From Bryobacterales bacterium (GTDB lineage: Bacteria; Acidobacteriota; Terriglobia; Bryobacterales; Bryobacteraceae): a stretch of 10,540 nt of DNA. Of this stretch, positions 1-7,045 are shown one piece after another. The stretch lies in the NCBI GenBank assembly GCA_025456495.1, contig JALOKO010000085.1, positions 1-10,540 of the forward strand. Direction: 5' to 3'. A program made the position numbers and the translations under genes. Each line of letters begins with the position of its first letter. Within the stretch, counting starts at the first letter, position 1. Below the pieces are notes generated by a model. It worked only from the letters and a program-made list of their open reading frames with translations. It did not search any database and was not told the origin of the DNA.

Positions 1-85
1 AACTCAGCCGCTCCAGAGAAACCCAGGCGCTCTAGAAACCCAGGCGCTCTAGAAACCCAGCCGCTCTAGAAACTCAGCCGCGCCA
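1..85. repeat. Five tandem 17-bp units at the 3' end of the TonB receptor gene
   Basis: Units run at 1-17, 18-34, 35-51, 52-68 and 69-85, with consensus GAAACCCAGGCGCTCTA on the plus strand. Units 2 and 3 are identical and the others differ by a few bases. The copy at 69-85 is coding: on the minus strand it supplies the last codons of the receptor (Arg-Leu-Ser-Phe), and its stop TAG is 66-68, inside unit 4. The remaining copies lie beyond the stop and repeat the same gene-end sequence, including further TAG triplets in other frames because 17 is not a multiple of 3. The likely origin is replication slippage that duplicated the gene end (inference). The array begins at the window edge, so it may be longer. 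Confidence 0.9.
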
Positions 86-2909
86 GGAAGCGGAAGGTGC
101 GTCCATCGTTCAGGGTGTTGGTGATCTGGCCGAAATCCGGGTTGGAGAGGCGATTGCCCGGCTCAGCGAACTGGGCGCGATTCAGCAGGTTCAGGCTTTC
201 GGCCTGCAGCATGAGGGTGCGCTCGTTGTGAATGCGCCAGGTGCGGGACAGGCTGGCGTTCACGTTCCAGACATGGTGGCGGCGGAAGGTGTTCCGGCCA
301 ATGTTGCCGCGAGGGTCCGTGGGAGCCATGAACGCGAATGCCTCCCGCGGAAGCAGGGCGACGGAACGGTCAGGGTGATCGACGATGCGGCCAAGCACCG
401 TGGGGTCGACCACGTGGACACGGTCGTTGAACGATCCGTCCACATTGCCGAAGCCAGGGCCATCAGAGCCCGAGAACAGCGTGAACGGCGTACCGGATTT
501 CCACAGAGCCACACCACTGGCTTGCCAGTTGGCGAACAGGCGCCGCGCCCAATTCTCCAGGGCCAGGGCGTTGGGTGTGCGGTAGCCACCCCGAAAGAGG
601 ACCGCGTGCGGCTGGTGGAAATCGCTCAACGCGCGCATATCGCCCTGGACATCGAATTCGTATTGGCCCCTGGAATCCAGGCCATCGCGCCCACCACCCG
701 TGTTGGTGTAGTTCCCGCCCAGGTCTAACGCTTTGCTGAACCAGTAGCTGCCTTCAAGGGAGAGTCCCCGCCATTCGGGGATGAGCACGCTGGCGCGAAC
801 GGCGTCATAGTAGCCACGCGACGCATTCGTAGGGAAGCGCAAGTCATAGTAACGCTGGTCAGCGCGGCGCAGGTTCAAGGTGGCCGTTGTTTGGGGAATC
901 GCCTCGCGAGGCTGCCCGCGGTTCAGAAACCAGGTGCTCAACAGCTTGTGCGAACGGCTGCCCACATAGCCAATCCGCAACTGGGCGTTGGCGGGCAGAC
1001 TGCGTTCCCAACTGAAGTTGTACTGGTGGGAGTAGGGCGTGGCCAGGTTGGGATCCAGTTGGTAAACCTCGGCTTGCGCGTTGGGGTCAAGCCGCGTCGG
1101 GTCAAAGCTGCCGAGGGGATTCAGAAAATTCGGAGCCTGGATGCGGACCTTGAGGCTGGCCGGCGGATTGAAGCGTAGCTGGCCGAAGGTGATGGGGAAG
1201 ATTTCGCCAAACTGCACACCATAGGCCCCGCGCAGCACACCCCATTCCTTGGGCAGGGCGTAGGCGAAGCCAAAGCGGGGCGACACATTATTCCAATCAC
1301 TGCCGTAGGGGGCGGGATGAAAATCATTCACCTCCGATGGCGCCGTGACCGGGGCGAAGCGCAAGCCGTAGTCCAAGGTAAGCGAGGAGGTGGCGCGGAA
1401 GACATCGCCCACGAACATCTGGCCCATCCAGTTACGGAATCCTCGGGTGGCATTTCCCACCTGAACGGTGTAGTTGGAGGGCGTCCCCCAGCGCATGTTG
1501 TCGATGAGGGTGCGGCCGAAATCCGCATTGAAGACGAAGCTGCCGCGAAAGGCGTCACTCTCTGTGCCATTCAACTGCTGCCGGATAAGGGCTCCGCCGG
1601 CGTACCAGTTGTGGCGACCGCGCGTCTGGCGCACCTGCGACGCGTAGTGGTAATTGTTCATCGCCCGGTCAATGGGAATGTTCGCGCCAGGACCCAGTTC
1701 GCTAATGAAGCTTTGGGTGGAAATACGCGGGCCGAAGTGCGACTCGTCTGGCGTCAGCAGGCTGCCCGCGCGGTCAAAGCGCAGGCTGGATTCCCAGATC
1801 GTGTTGGGCGACACCGTACGCAGCCAGGTGAGACGCGCATCGTGCGATTTGGTGGCGGTATTGGGGTTCTGCCCGCTGACTAGCTGGAAAGCCTGCACGT
1901 TCTGGATGAGGATCCGGTAGCGGGCCACCAGGACATCCCGGCTGCTTAGCGGCTGTTCAAGGGTGGCGCTGAGGCTATCGTTGTTGATGTTCTGGGGCGC
2001 ATTGGCGTTCAACATGCGCGGGTTAATGTCCGGGCGATTGGGCAATCGGCTGGGATACTTCGCGAACATCTCAGCCACGCGGGCGCCCACAGCAACATCC
2101 CGCGTCAACGGGCTGCGCTCGTCCGGTAGTGGGATCAGCACGTTGCCGTTTACCTGGCCGCGCAACTTCTGCTGGCTGCCATCCACGGTAAGGAAGGCCT
2201 TCCGCCACAGGGGCGCCACCACCGTAAAGCCATAGCTGTTGTCGCGGGCGGGCTGCACATCCCCCACCTGGAAGAAGGCGCGCGCCCGCAAGGCGCTGTT
2301 GTCATGGGCGTAGAAGAAGTTCCCACGGAAGGCGCGTGCATTGGAGGGGCGGGAATGAATCTGGCCCTTGGGACTGCCGCCGAACTCGGCGCCGAAGAAA
2401 TCCTGGTTGGCGGGAAAACGAGGGACCAGCGTTGCGGTAACGCCAATGCGCTGGTTCATTTCCTTCAGGACGTTGTTGTCGATAAGGTCAATCTGGACGT
2501 TTTCATTGCGGCGGGCCTCACCCTTGGAACTGTTCACTTGGCCCAATAGGTTCAGGCTGGTGCGCTGGGCGCTGGAGGCGGCATCGGCGGAGGGCTTGGC
2601 CGGCAACGTGGGCGCGGAAGCTGCTTCCTCCGCACTGGGCGTATCGCCGGGGACCGGGCCTGGAGTCTCCTGCCCGGGGGCGCTTGGCGCGGCATTGGAG
2701 GCGCCCTCGCCACCGTTCGTGGAGGGCGTATCCTTGGGCGCCTGCGCATTGCATAGCGTGACCATCAGAACACAGGCTAACGCCAAGGCCCGCCGAGCAG
2801 GACCGCCAGGGGCACAGCCGCTCAACCACCGGGCGCGAACAAAGGATCGCAAGACACCAACGGTTTCAAAGGAAAGGTCCTGGGCAATGCGGAGACAACA
2901 AGCCATCAT
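66..2909 (-). CDS. TonB-dependent receptor-like (Oar-type) outer-membrane beta-barrel protein
   Basis: Predicted outer-membrane beta-barrel for TonB-driven uptake of an unknown large substrate. With the ATG at 2907-2909 the product is 947 aa. A hydrophobic export segment lies at about residues 41-57, ending Asn-Ala-Gln-Ala. A Pro/Ala/Ser/Gly-rich linker follows (about 58-117), then the entry segment with NLLGQ and RRNENVQ. The rest is barrel-like, with aromatic strands and the late NLLNRAQF motif, ending in RFLARLSF, a terminal phenylalanine typical of barrel-assembly signals. No N-terminal carboxypeptidase-regulatory-like domain and no clear TonB box are visible. The start is uncertain: an in-frame ATG at 2999 would give 977 aa, while TTG at 2823-2825 would give a normal 29-residue signal peptide. 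No convincing ribosome-binding site decides it. It lies 161 bp downstream of the amidohydrolase on the same strand, so co-transcription is possible. Substrate cannot be inferred. Confidence 0.85.
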   Translation of the reverse strand: MMACCLRIAQDLSFETVGVLRSFVRARWLSGCAPGGPARRALALACVLMVTLCNAQAPKDTPSTNGGEGASNAAPSAPGQETPGPVPGDTPSAEEAASAPTLPAKPSADAASSAQRTSLNLLGQVNSSKGEARRNENVQIDLIDNNVLKEMNQRIGVTATLVPRFPANQDFFGAEFGGSPKGQIHSRPSNARAFRGNFFYAHDNSALRARAFFQVGDVQPARDNSYGFTVVAPLWRKAFLTVDGSQQKLRGQVNGNVLIPLPDERSPLTRDVAVGARVAEMFAKYPSRLPNRPDINPRMLNANAPQNINNDSLSATLEQPLSSRDVLVARYRILIQNVQAFQLVSGQNPNTATKSHDARLTWLRTVSPNTIWESSLRFDRAGSLLTPDESHFGPRISTQSFISELGPGANIPIDRAMNNYHYASQVRQTRGRHNWYAGGALIRQQLNGTESDAFRGSFVFNADFGRTLIDNMRWGTPSNYTVQVGNATRGFRNWMGQMFVGDVFRATSSLTLDYGLRFAPVTAPSEVNDFHPAPYGSDWNNVSPRFGFAYALPKEWGVLRGAYGVQFGEIFPITFGQLRFNPPASLKVRIQAPNFLNPLGSFDPTRLDPNAQAEVYQLDPNLATPYSHQYNFSWERSLPANAQLRIGYVGSRSHKLLSTWFLNRGQPREAIPQTTATLNLRRADQRYYDLRFPTNASRGYYDAVRASVLIPEWRGLSLEGSYWFSKALDLGGNYTNTGGGRDGLDSRGQYEFDVQGDMRALSDFHQPHAVLFRGGYRTPNALALENWARRLFANWQASGVALWKSGTPFTLFSGSDGPGFGNVDGSFNDRVHVVDPTVLGRIVDHPDRSVALLPREAFAFMAPTDPRGNIGRNTFRRHHVWNVNASLSRTWRIHNERTLMLQAESLNLLNRAQFAEPGNRLSNPDFGQITNTLNDGRTFRFLARLSF

Positions 2910-3024
2910 CAAACGCTCACAAACATCAGGCTGCGGACAGCACGGAAAATGCAGCCACCAGTGTATCGCGCTGGCGGGAAGCCATCGGCAACCGCCCATC
3001 AGCGCCTGCCCACCCGCACACCCG

Positions 3025-3040
3025 GCCGGGCTGCCCCGGC
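3025..3040 (-). other. Short all-GC hairpin between amidohydrolase and receptor genes
   Basis: GCCGGG and CCCGGC form a perfect 6-bp stem around a 4-nt loop, beginning 31 bp past the amidohydrolase stop codon. Neither strand has a following T-run, so it is not a standard intrinsic terminator. It could cause pausing or mRNA-end stabilisation, or be chance in GC-rich DNA. Confidence 0.3.
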
Positions 3041-3070
3041 AATCCCTGCACGTGTTGGTCCCGGGGCGGA

Positions 3071-4735
3071 CTAGCGCGCCGCCCGGGTTTCACCAGCCGC
3101 CTGATACACCAGCTTGCCGCCCACGAAGGTCATGCGCACGGTGGTGGAAAGGATCTCCCGTGGCTCCACTTCCATGATGTTGCGCGACAACACCAGGAAG
3201 TCAGCGAGCTTACCGGGCTCCAGAGACCCCTTTTCGCGCTCTTCAAAGGCGGCGTATGCGCCATCGAGGGTCCAGCTCTTCAGCGCCTCGTCGCGGGTAA
3301 GACGCTGGTTGGGATACCAGCCTGCCTTGGGCCAGCCCTTGCCGTCCTGACGGGTGATGGCCGCATGGAAGCCCAGCATGGGGTTGGGGTGCTCTACCGG
3401 AAAATCACTGCCGTTGGCGATGCGGACGCCCGTATCCAGGAAGGTGCGCCAGGCATAGCTTCCCAGCGCGCGCTGCGGACCGATGCGGTCTTCGGCCCAG
3501 CGCATATCGCTGGTGGCGTGGGTGGCCTGGATGCTGGCGATAATCGAATGCTGCTTGAACAGCGGGAAGTCATCGGGATGGACAATCTGGGCATGCTCCA
3601 TGCGGAAGCGCTTGTCGTTCGCCCCGCCGAGGGCCTCGCCGTAGGCCTGCAGGGCAAGGCGGTTAGCAAGGTCGCCAATCGCGTGGGTAGCCACCTGGAA
3701 TCCCTTTTCCGCGGCTTGTTTGGCCACACGGGCGACGTCCTCTTTCTGAAGGATCACCAGGCCACGATTGCCGCTGTCGTCCGCGTAAGCCTCAATCAAT
3801 GCGGCGCCACGCGAACCCAAAGCGCCATCAGCCACCAGCTTGATGGCGCGCACCGTGACGTAGGGGTGAATCTCCGGCCCCTTGCCCAGGTATTCGCGCC
3901 ACAGGTCACCTTCCCCGCCGATCATGACGTAGCTGCGGATGGGCAGCGCGCCGCGGGCAGCCAGCGCCTTATAGGCCTCGATGGTGGAGCGGCCCACCCC
4001 AGCGTCATGCACGCTGGTAAGCCCCAGCCGGACGCATTCTTCGGCAGCCAGTTGCAGGCGGCGCTCCAGTTGCTGGGGCGTGGCCTCCGGGATCTGGCGC
4101 GACACCAGCCCCATCGCGCGGTCAATCAGGATGCCTGTGATGTCGCCTTCGGGATTGCGGACGATACGACCGCCCTGCGGGTGGGGGGTGGATGCGTCCA
4201 CGCCCCCCAACTCCAGGGCCTTGGCGTTCACCCACGCAGCATGGCCATCCACGCGGCTGAGGTACACGGGGTTATTGGGAGCAGCCTCCGTGAGGTAATT
4301 GCGATCTGGGAACTCTTTGCCCGGCCAGCGAGTCTGATCCCAGCCCCGGCCGCGAATCCACTCGCCAGGCTTGGCGCTGGCAGCGGCGGCGCGAACCTTA
4401 CGGGTGACGTCGTCGATGCTGGCGGCCTCCCGCAGGTCAAGGATCTCCAGAGCCTGGCCCAGCCCCGCCAAATGCACGTGGGAATCAATGAGGCCCGGGA
4501 TGACGGTGGCCCCCGCCATGTCCATCACCTTGGTGGACGGGCCAATATGCTCCTGCAGGTTGTCGCCAACCGCCAGGATGCGCTCACCCCGGATGGCCAT
4601 CGCCGACGCCGTGGGCTGCCCCGGATTGACGGTATAGATGCGCGCCCCCGTCAACACCAGGTCAGCCACTTGAGTGGAGGCAACAGGCGCCAGCAGGCAA
4701 ACAACCAGAAGCAAGCGGAAAAGCATAGCGCTCAT
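3071..4735 (-). CDS. Exported amidohydrolase, YtcJ/NfdA-type
   Basis: Metal-dependent hydrolase of the amidohydrolase superfamily, most like the YtcJ / N-substituted-formamide-deformylase group; the real substrate is unknown. From the ATG at 4733-4735 the product is 554 aa, normal for the group. Residues 1-21 form a signal peptide (hydrophobic LFRLLLVVCLLAPVAS), implying a periplasmic enzyme. Visible motifs: the metal-binding DSHVH (H86, H88), VRAIKLVADGALGSRGAAL with a candidate metal-bridging K299, THAIGD (H351), MEHAQ (H381) and NGSDFP (D444), then the terminal GSLEPGKLADFLVL strand region of the composite beta domain. All expected metal ligands are present, so it should be active. The frame stays open to an ATG at 4897, but that would bury the signal peptide; ATG at 4724-4726 (three codons later) is a workable alternative. 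The receptor gene follows downstream on the same strand. Confidence 0.9.
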   Translation of the reverse strand: MSAMLFRLLLVVCLLAPVASTQVADLVLTGARIYTVNPGQPTASAMAIRGERILAVGDNLQEHIGPSTKVMDMAGATVIPGLIDSHVHLAGLGQALEILDLREAASIDDVTRKVRAAAASAKPGEWIRGRGWDQTRWPGKEFPDRNYLTEAAPNNPVYLSRVDGHAAWVNAKALELGGVDASTPHPQGGRIVRNPEGDITGILIDRAMGLVSRQIPEATPQQLERRLQLAAEECVRLGLTSVHDAGVGRSTIEAYKALAARGALPIRSYVMIGGEGDLWREYLGKGPEIHPYVTVRAIKLVADGALGSRGAALIEAYADDSGNRGLVILQKEDVARVAKQAAEKGFQVATHAIGDLANRLALQAYGEALGGANDKRFRMEHAQIVHPDDFPLFKQHSIIASIQATHATSDMRWAEDRIGPQRALGSYAWRTFLDTGVRIANGSDFPVEHPNPMLGFHAAITRQDGKGWPKAGWYPNQRLTRDEALKSWTLDGAYAAFEEREKGSLEPGKLADFLVLSRNIMEVEPREILSTTVRMTFVGGKLVYQAAGETRAAR

Positions 4736-4965
4736 TATCGGGGAGCACCCTGTGACGCCGCAACCCTGTGACGCCGCAACACAGTAGCGCCACGACATCG
4801 GACTGAGCCACTCAGCTGGCAGCCGCTTTCTGCACGTGACCATTGGCGCCAGCATGTCCCACATTGCGGCCGTATCCCGCCCATCTGGCCAAGTCACAAA
4901 TCCACCTACCGCCCAGCCCCCATGTCCGCGCCTCTGCCTGCCTGTGGGAAACTGTTAGCTTCGCC
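4736..4965. other. Divergent intergenic region
   Basis: About 230 bp separate the amidohydrolase (minus) from the membrane protein (plus), so both promoters should lie here. Besides the 16-bp duplication I see only one weak minus-strand candidate: TTGTGA, a 17-bp gap and GATACG, reading from roughly 4900 down to 4872. No RNA gene or additional coding region is supported; frames that run through it are upstream extensions of the flanking genes. Confidence 0.4.
4749..4780. repeat. Perfect 16-bp tandem duplication in the amidohydrolase leader
   Basis: CCTGTGACGCCGCAAC occurs twice, head to tail, at 4749-4764 and 4765-4780, beginning 14 bp upstream of the amidohydrolase start codon. On the transcribed strand each copy carries CACAGG, so the copy nearest the gene ends close to where a ribosome-binding site would sit. 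It may be a recent slippage duplication or a doubled regulatory site. Confidence 0.85.
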
Positions 4966-5697
4966 ATGAGCACCCAAGCGCCACAGAAACCCTTTGTGAA
5001 AATCCAGTTGGATACTGAGCGCAGGATCCGCACTCGCAACAAGGGCTATTACCGGGTGAACCACTGGCCCATTTGGATCTTCGTCTTTTTCCTCATCCCT
5101 GGTCCCCTCACCTTTGAACTGTTCGCCAATGGATTTGGCAGTTCCATGAAGTGGTGGCTATTGGTGGTGCTGGTAGGGACGGGCATCGCGGGATTGCGCG
5201 GCAAATTGCCGGGATGTGAACCAGCGCCCTACATTATCCGCTTCACCGAAGACCGGCCGAACCCGCTCTACCGGCGCATCTGCTATACCTTCGCCTGGGG
5301 CGCCGCGATCTCCTATGGCGTGCTGAATCTGGTGGGTTTGATTGTGGCGGTGGTCACTGGAACCTGGATGCTGAAGCAGATCTACCTCTATGCCTACTTC
5401 CCGTTGGTGATTCCCATCTGGATCCTGGGCGCGATGGGCAAACTTCCCCGGGTGAAGCATTCCACCGCAGGGGAAGGCCACGAGCGGCGCTACTTCTACG
5501 GCACCGTGTGGGCAATGTGCATCACCCAGCCGGTGGTGTGGCTGATGTACCTTACCTTGCCCCTCAACCGAACGACGGACATCCTGAAGTTGGTAGTCTT
5601 TGTGGGTCTGGTAACTCTAGTGGGTTACCTTAGCGTGCGCGGACTGCTGCCGCGCACCCGGCAGATTGTTCCAGGCGAACTGGCGGCGCTAGACTAG
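4966..5697 (+). CDS. Six-helix integral membrane protein of unknown function
   Basis: I do not recognise the family. The product is 243 aa from ATG 4966-4968 (MSTQAPQ); the frame is open to 4843 but the upstream residues look non-coding. A basic N-terminal segment (about 1-32, including ERRIRTRNK) is followed by six hydrophobic stretches at about 34-52, 62-78, 106-131, 139-156, 178-199 and 206-228. A hydrophilic segment at about 80-104 (LPGCEPAPYIIRFTEDRPNP) and a charged loop at about 158-177 (LPRVKHSTAGEGHERR) separate them. The recurrent 'GKLPG' / 'GKLPR' before each polar loop hints at two similar halves of three helices (weak inference). No catalytic, transporter or cofactor motif is evident. 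The ribosome-binding site is poor (GTGGGAA about 14 bases before ATG). The downstream gene has its own candidate promoter, so this is probably a single-gene unit. Confidence 0.8.
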   Translation: MSTQAPQKPFVKIQLDTERRIRTRNKGYYRVNHWPIWIFVFFLIPGPLTFELFANGFGSSMKWWLLVVLVGTGIAGLRGKLPGCEPAPYIIRFTEDRPNPLYRRICYTFAWGAAISYGVLNLVGLIVAVVTGTWMLKQIYLYAYFPLVIPIWILGAMGKLPRVKHSTAGEGHERRYFYGTVWAMCITQPVVWLMYLTLPLNRTTDILKLVVFVGLVTLVGYLSVRGLLPRTRQIVPGELAALD

Positions 5698-5710
5698 CCC
5701 CGGCGTCGTG

Positions 5711-5759
5711 GAATTTGCTTGCGTAGCGCCCGGGGCGGGCGTACACTGCAAGCAAATTC
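5711..5759. repeat. Perfect 12-bp inverted repeat around a candidate promoter
   Basis: GAATTTGCTTGC (5711-5722) and GCAAGCAAATTC (5748-5759) are exact reverse complements separated by 25 bp. An inner imperfect pairing (GTAGCGCCC with GGGCGTAC, one bulged base) could extend it as a stem-loop. No T-run follows on either strand, which argues against a terminator for the membrane-protein gene that ends at 5697. Because a -35/-10 pair falls between and into the arms, an operator is the better reading (inference). Confidence 0.75.
5719..5747 (+). promoter_or_regulatory. Candidate sigma-70 promoter of the lipoprotein gene
   Basis: TTGCGT at 5719-5724 and TACACT at 5742-5747 are spaced by exactly 17 bp, matching three and four of six consensus bases. 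The -35 box overlaps the left arm of the inverted repeat and the -10 box abuts the right arm. Transcription would start near 5754 inside the right arm, leaving a leader of about 100 nt before the lipoprotein start codon. A dimer bound to the arms would block polymerase. Confidence 0.5.
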
Positions 5760-5841
5760 ATACGGTCGTGGCTTCCTGTCAGCATGCCGCATGGGCCTGC
5801 AGGCAAGGATCCGTTTTTTTTCGACCACGCAAGATGATCAC

Positions 5842-5845
5842 GGAG
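5842..5845 (+). promoter_or_regulatory. Ribosome-binding site of the lipoprotein gene
   Basis: GGAG lies 8 nt before the ATG at 5854. It fixes this start against the longer frame that opens upstream, and agrees with the lipoprotein signal beginning exactly there. Confidence 0.85.
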
Positions 5846-5853
5846 TAATTGAC

Positions 5854-6810
5854 ATGAGAAAAACCCTGGCATTGCTGACAGCGGCCACCTTCTTTCTGGT
5901 GGGCTGCGGGAGTGATGTCCGTCATTCCTCGGCGGAAAAATACTATCTGGTGGCCACCAACACCAAGATCCCGTACTGGCAGGATGCTGCCGCCGGCCTA
6001 AGCCGCGCCGCACGCGAACTGAATGTACAGGCGGATATTGTGGGTCCGGACACCTACGATGCCAACGCGGAGCGTGATGAGTTCCGCAGGATCGTCGCGG
6101 CCAAGCCCGCTGGAATCCTGGTATCGGCGGGAAATGCCGAAGTGATGAAGCCGGAGATTGACGCGGCCGTCGCGGCGGGCATTCCGGTGGTGACGCTGGA
6201 TGCCGACGTTCCCGACAGCCAGCGCTTGTTTTTTGTGGGCACTAACAATTTCCAGGCCGGGCAAATGGGCGGACGCCTGCTGGCCAAGCTTCTGAACGGG
6301 AAGGGCAACGTGGCCTTCTACACCATTGAGGGCCAGCAAAATCTGTCTGAGCGCCTCAGTGGCTACCGTTCCGCGCTGGAAGCCTACCCCGGCATCAAGG
6401 TGACCGAAGTCATCGACATTAAAGGGAATGCCGCAACCGCCTTCGACAAGACCAAGGAACTGCTGGATGGCAAGACCCAGATTGACGGGTTTGTAGCTCT
6501 GGAAGCACTGGCCGGGGCAGAAATTGCCGAGGTGCTGGACCGCGGCAAGGTGGAAGGCAAGGTGGTGATTGCCATGGATAGCGCACCGAACACCGTGGAG
6601 TGGATCGAAAAGGGTAAGATTGCGGCCACCATCGTGCAAAAGCCCTACACCATGGGCTATTACGGCATGCGCGCGTTGGGAGAAATCGTGTTGCAGAAGA
6701 CCGGGCAGCTCAGCGGCAAGCATGCGGAAAATCCGAAGTCTCCCTACCCGGTGTTCATCGACACTGGCTCACTGCTGGTGGATAAGTCCAACCTTTCGCT
6801 GGTGAAGTAG
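5854..6810 (+). CDS. Sugar ABC-type substrate-binding lipoprotein (RbsB/Peripla_BP_4 family)
   Basis: Periplasmic substrate-binding protein of the ribose/galactose-binding (type 1 periplasmic-binding) fold, 318 aa, the normal length. Residues 1-18 are a lipoprotein signal with lipobox LVGC, so C18 would be lipidated and the protein anchored to a membrane. Family features: the opening strand KYYLVATNTKIPYWQ, the PAGILVSAGNAEVMKPEIDAA stretch, PVVTLDADVPDSQRLFFVGTNN, the hinge region near 155-170, VVIAMDSAPNTVEWI, and QKPYTMGYYGMRAL near the C terminus. Ligand is probably a pentose, hexose or derivative by family resemblance, but no residue pattern settles it. No permease or ATPase gene is nearby, so it works with transporter parts encoded elsewhere or serves sensing. 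A promoter and operator-like inverted repeat precede it and an intrinsic terminator follows, making it a one-gene, probably ligand-regulated unit. Confidence 0.9.
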   Translation: MRKTLALLTAATFFLVGCGSDVRHSSAEKYYLVATNTKIPYWQDAAAGLSRAARELNVQADIVGPDTYDANAERDEFRRIVAAKPAGILVSAGNAEVMKPEIDAAVAAGIPVVTLDADVPDSQRLFFVGTNNFQAGQMGGRLLAKLLNGKGNVAFYTIEGQQNLSERLSGYRSALEAYPGIKVTEVIDIKGNAATAFDKTKELLDGKTQIDGFVALEALAGAEIAEVLDRGKVEGKVVIAMDSAPNTVEWIEKGKIAATIVQKPYTMGYYGMRALGEIVLQKTGQLSGKHAENPKSPYPVFIDTGSLLVDKSNLSLVK

Positions 6811-6869
6811 AGGGCGCAATGGGAATGGGCGCCTGAGGCCGCCTCCCCGTTGCATCGCCCCTTGGAAAC

Positions 6870-6900
6870 AACGCCCTGGCTTGGCGGCCGGGGCGTTTTT
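6870..6900 (+). terminator. Intrinsic terminator after the lipoprotein gene
   Basis: AACGCCCTGG (6870-6879) pairs with CCGGGGCGTT (6888-6897) as a 10-bp stem with one G-T pair and an 8-nt loop. The stem's last bases lead into five Ts (6896-6900). It starts 60 bp past the stop codon at 6808-6810. Confidence 0.9.
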
Positions 6901-7029
6901 CCATCCAAACAAGCGAGAGCCCGCCCGGCTGCCGCACGCCCCGGCCCGCCAGCTTACCCGTCTTGGGTGCGCAGGCAACGAAGCGAGTGGTAAGGGATAA
7001 TTGAGGGATGCGCCTGCCACGCTCCCCAC

Positions 7030-7035
7030 GGAGGT
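7030..7035 (+). promoter_or_regulatory. Ribosome-binding site before the methyltransferase-like gene
   Basis: GGAGGT is the strongest Shine-Dalgarno match near this gene's start, with 10 bases to an in-frame TTG at 7046. It supports that TTG over TTG 7001 (only a short AAGGG before it) and ATG 7139. Confidence 0.55.
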
Positions 7036-7045
7036 CCAAGCGGAA

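Noticed and set aside
1..85. CRISPR-like array
   Set aside because: The 17-bp units are directly adjacent with no spacers, and one unit is coding sequence.
2368..3177. 269-codon plus-strand frame over the receptor N terminus
   Set aside because: Composition is biased and motif-free; the opposite strand encodes the receptor's signal peptide and linker.
3365..4771. 468-codon plus-strand open frame opposite the amidohydrolase
   Set aside because: It lies antisense to a gene with intact catalytic motifs, has no recognisable domain, and is the kind of long stop-free antisense frame that GC-rich codon use produces.
5711..5759. Intrinsic terminator of the membrane-protein gene
   Set aside because: The stem is strong but no T-run follows on either strand, and a well-spaced promoter lies within it.
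5998..6723. 241-codon minus-strand frame opposite the sugar-binding lipoprotein
   Set aside because: A shadow of a gene with promoter, ribosome-binding site, lipobox and terminator.
6996..7001. GATAAT as a -10 box for the methyltransferase-like gene
   Set aside because: A good hexamer, but no acceptable -35 lies 16-18 bp upstream; the nearest TTG-type hexamer is 27 bp away. If it were real, TTG 7001 could not be the start.
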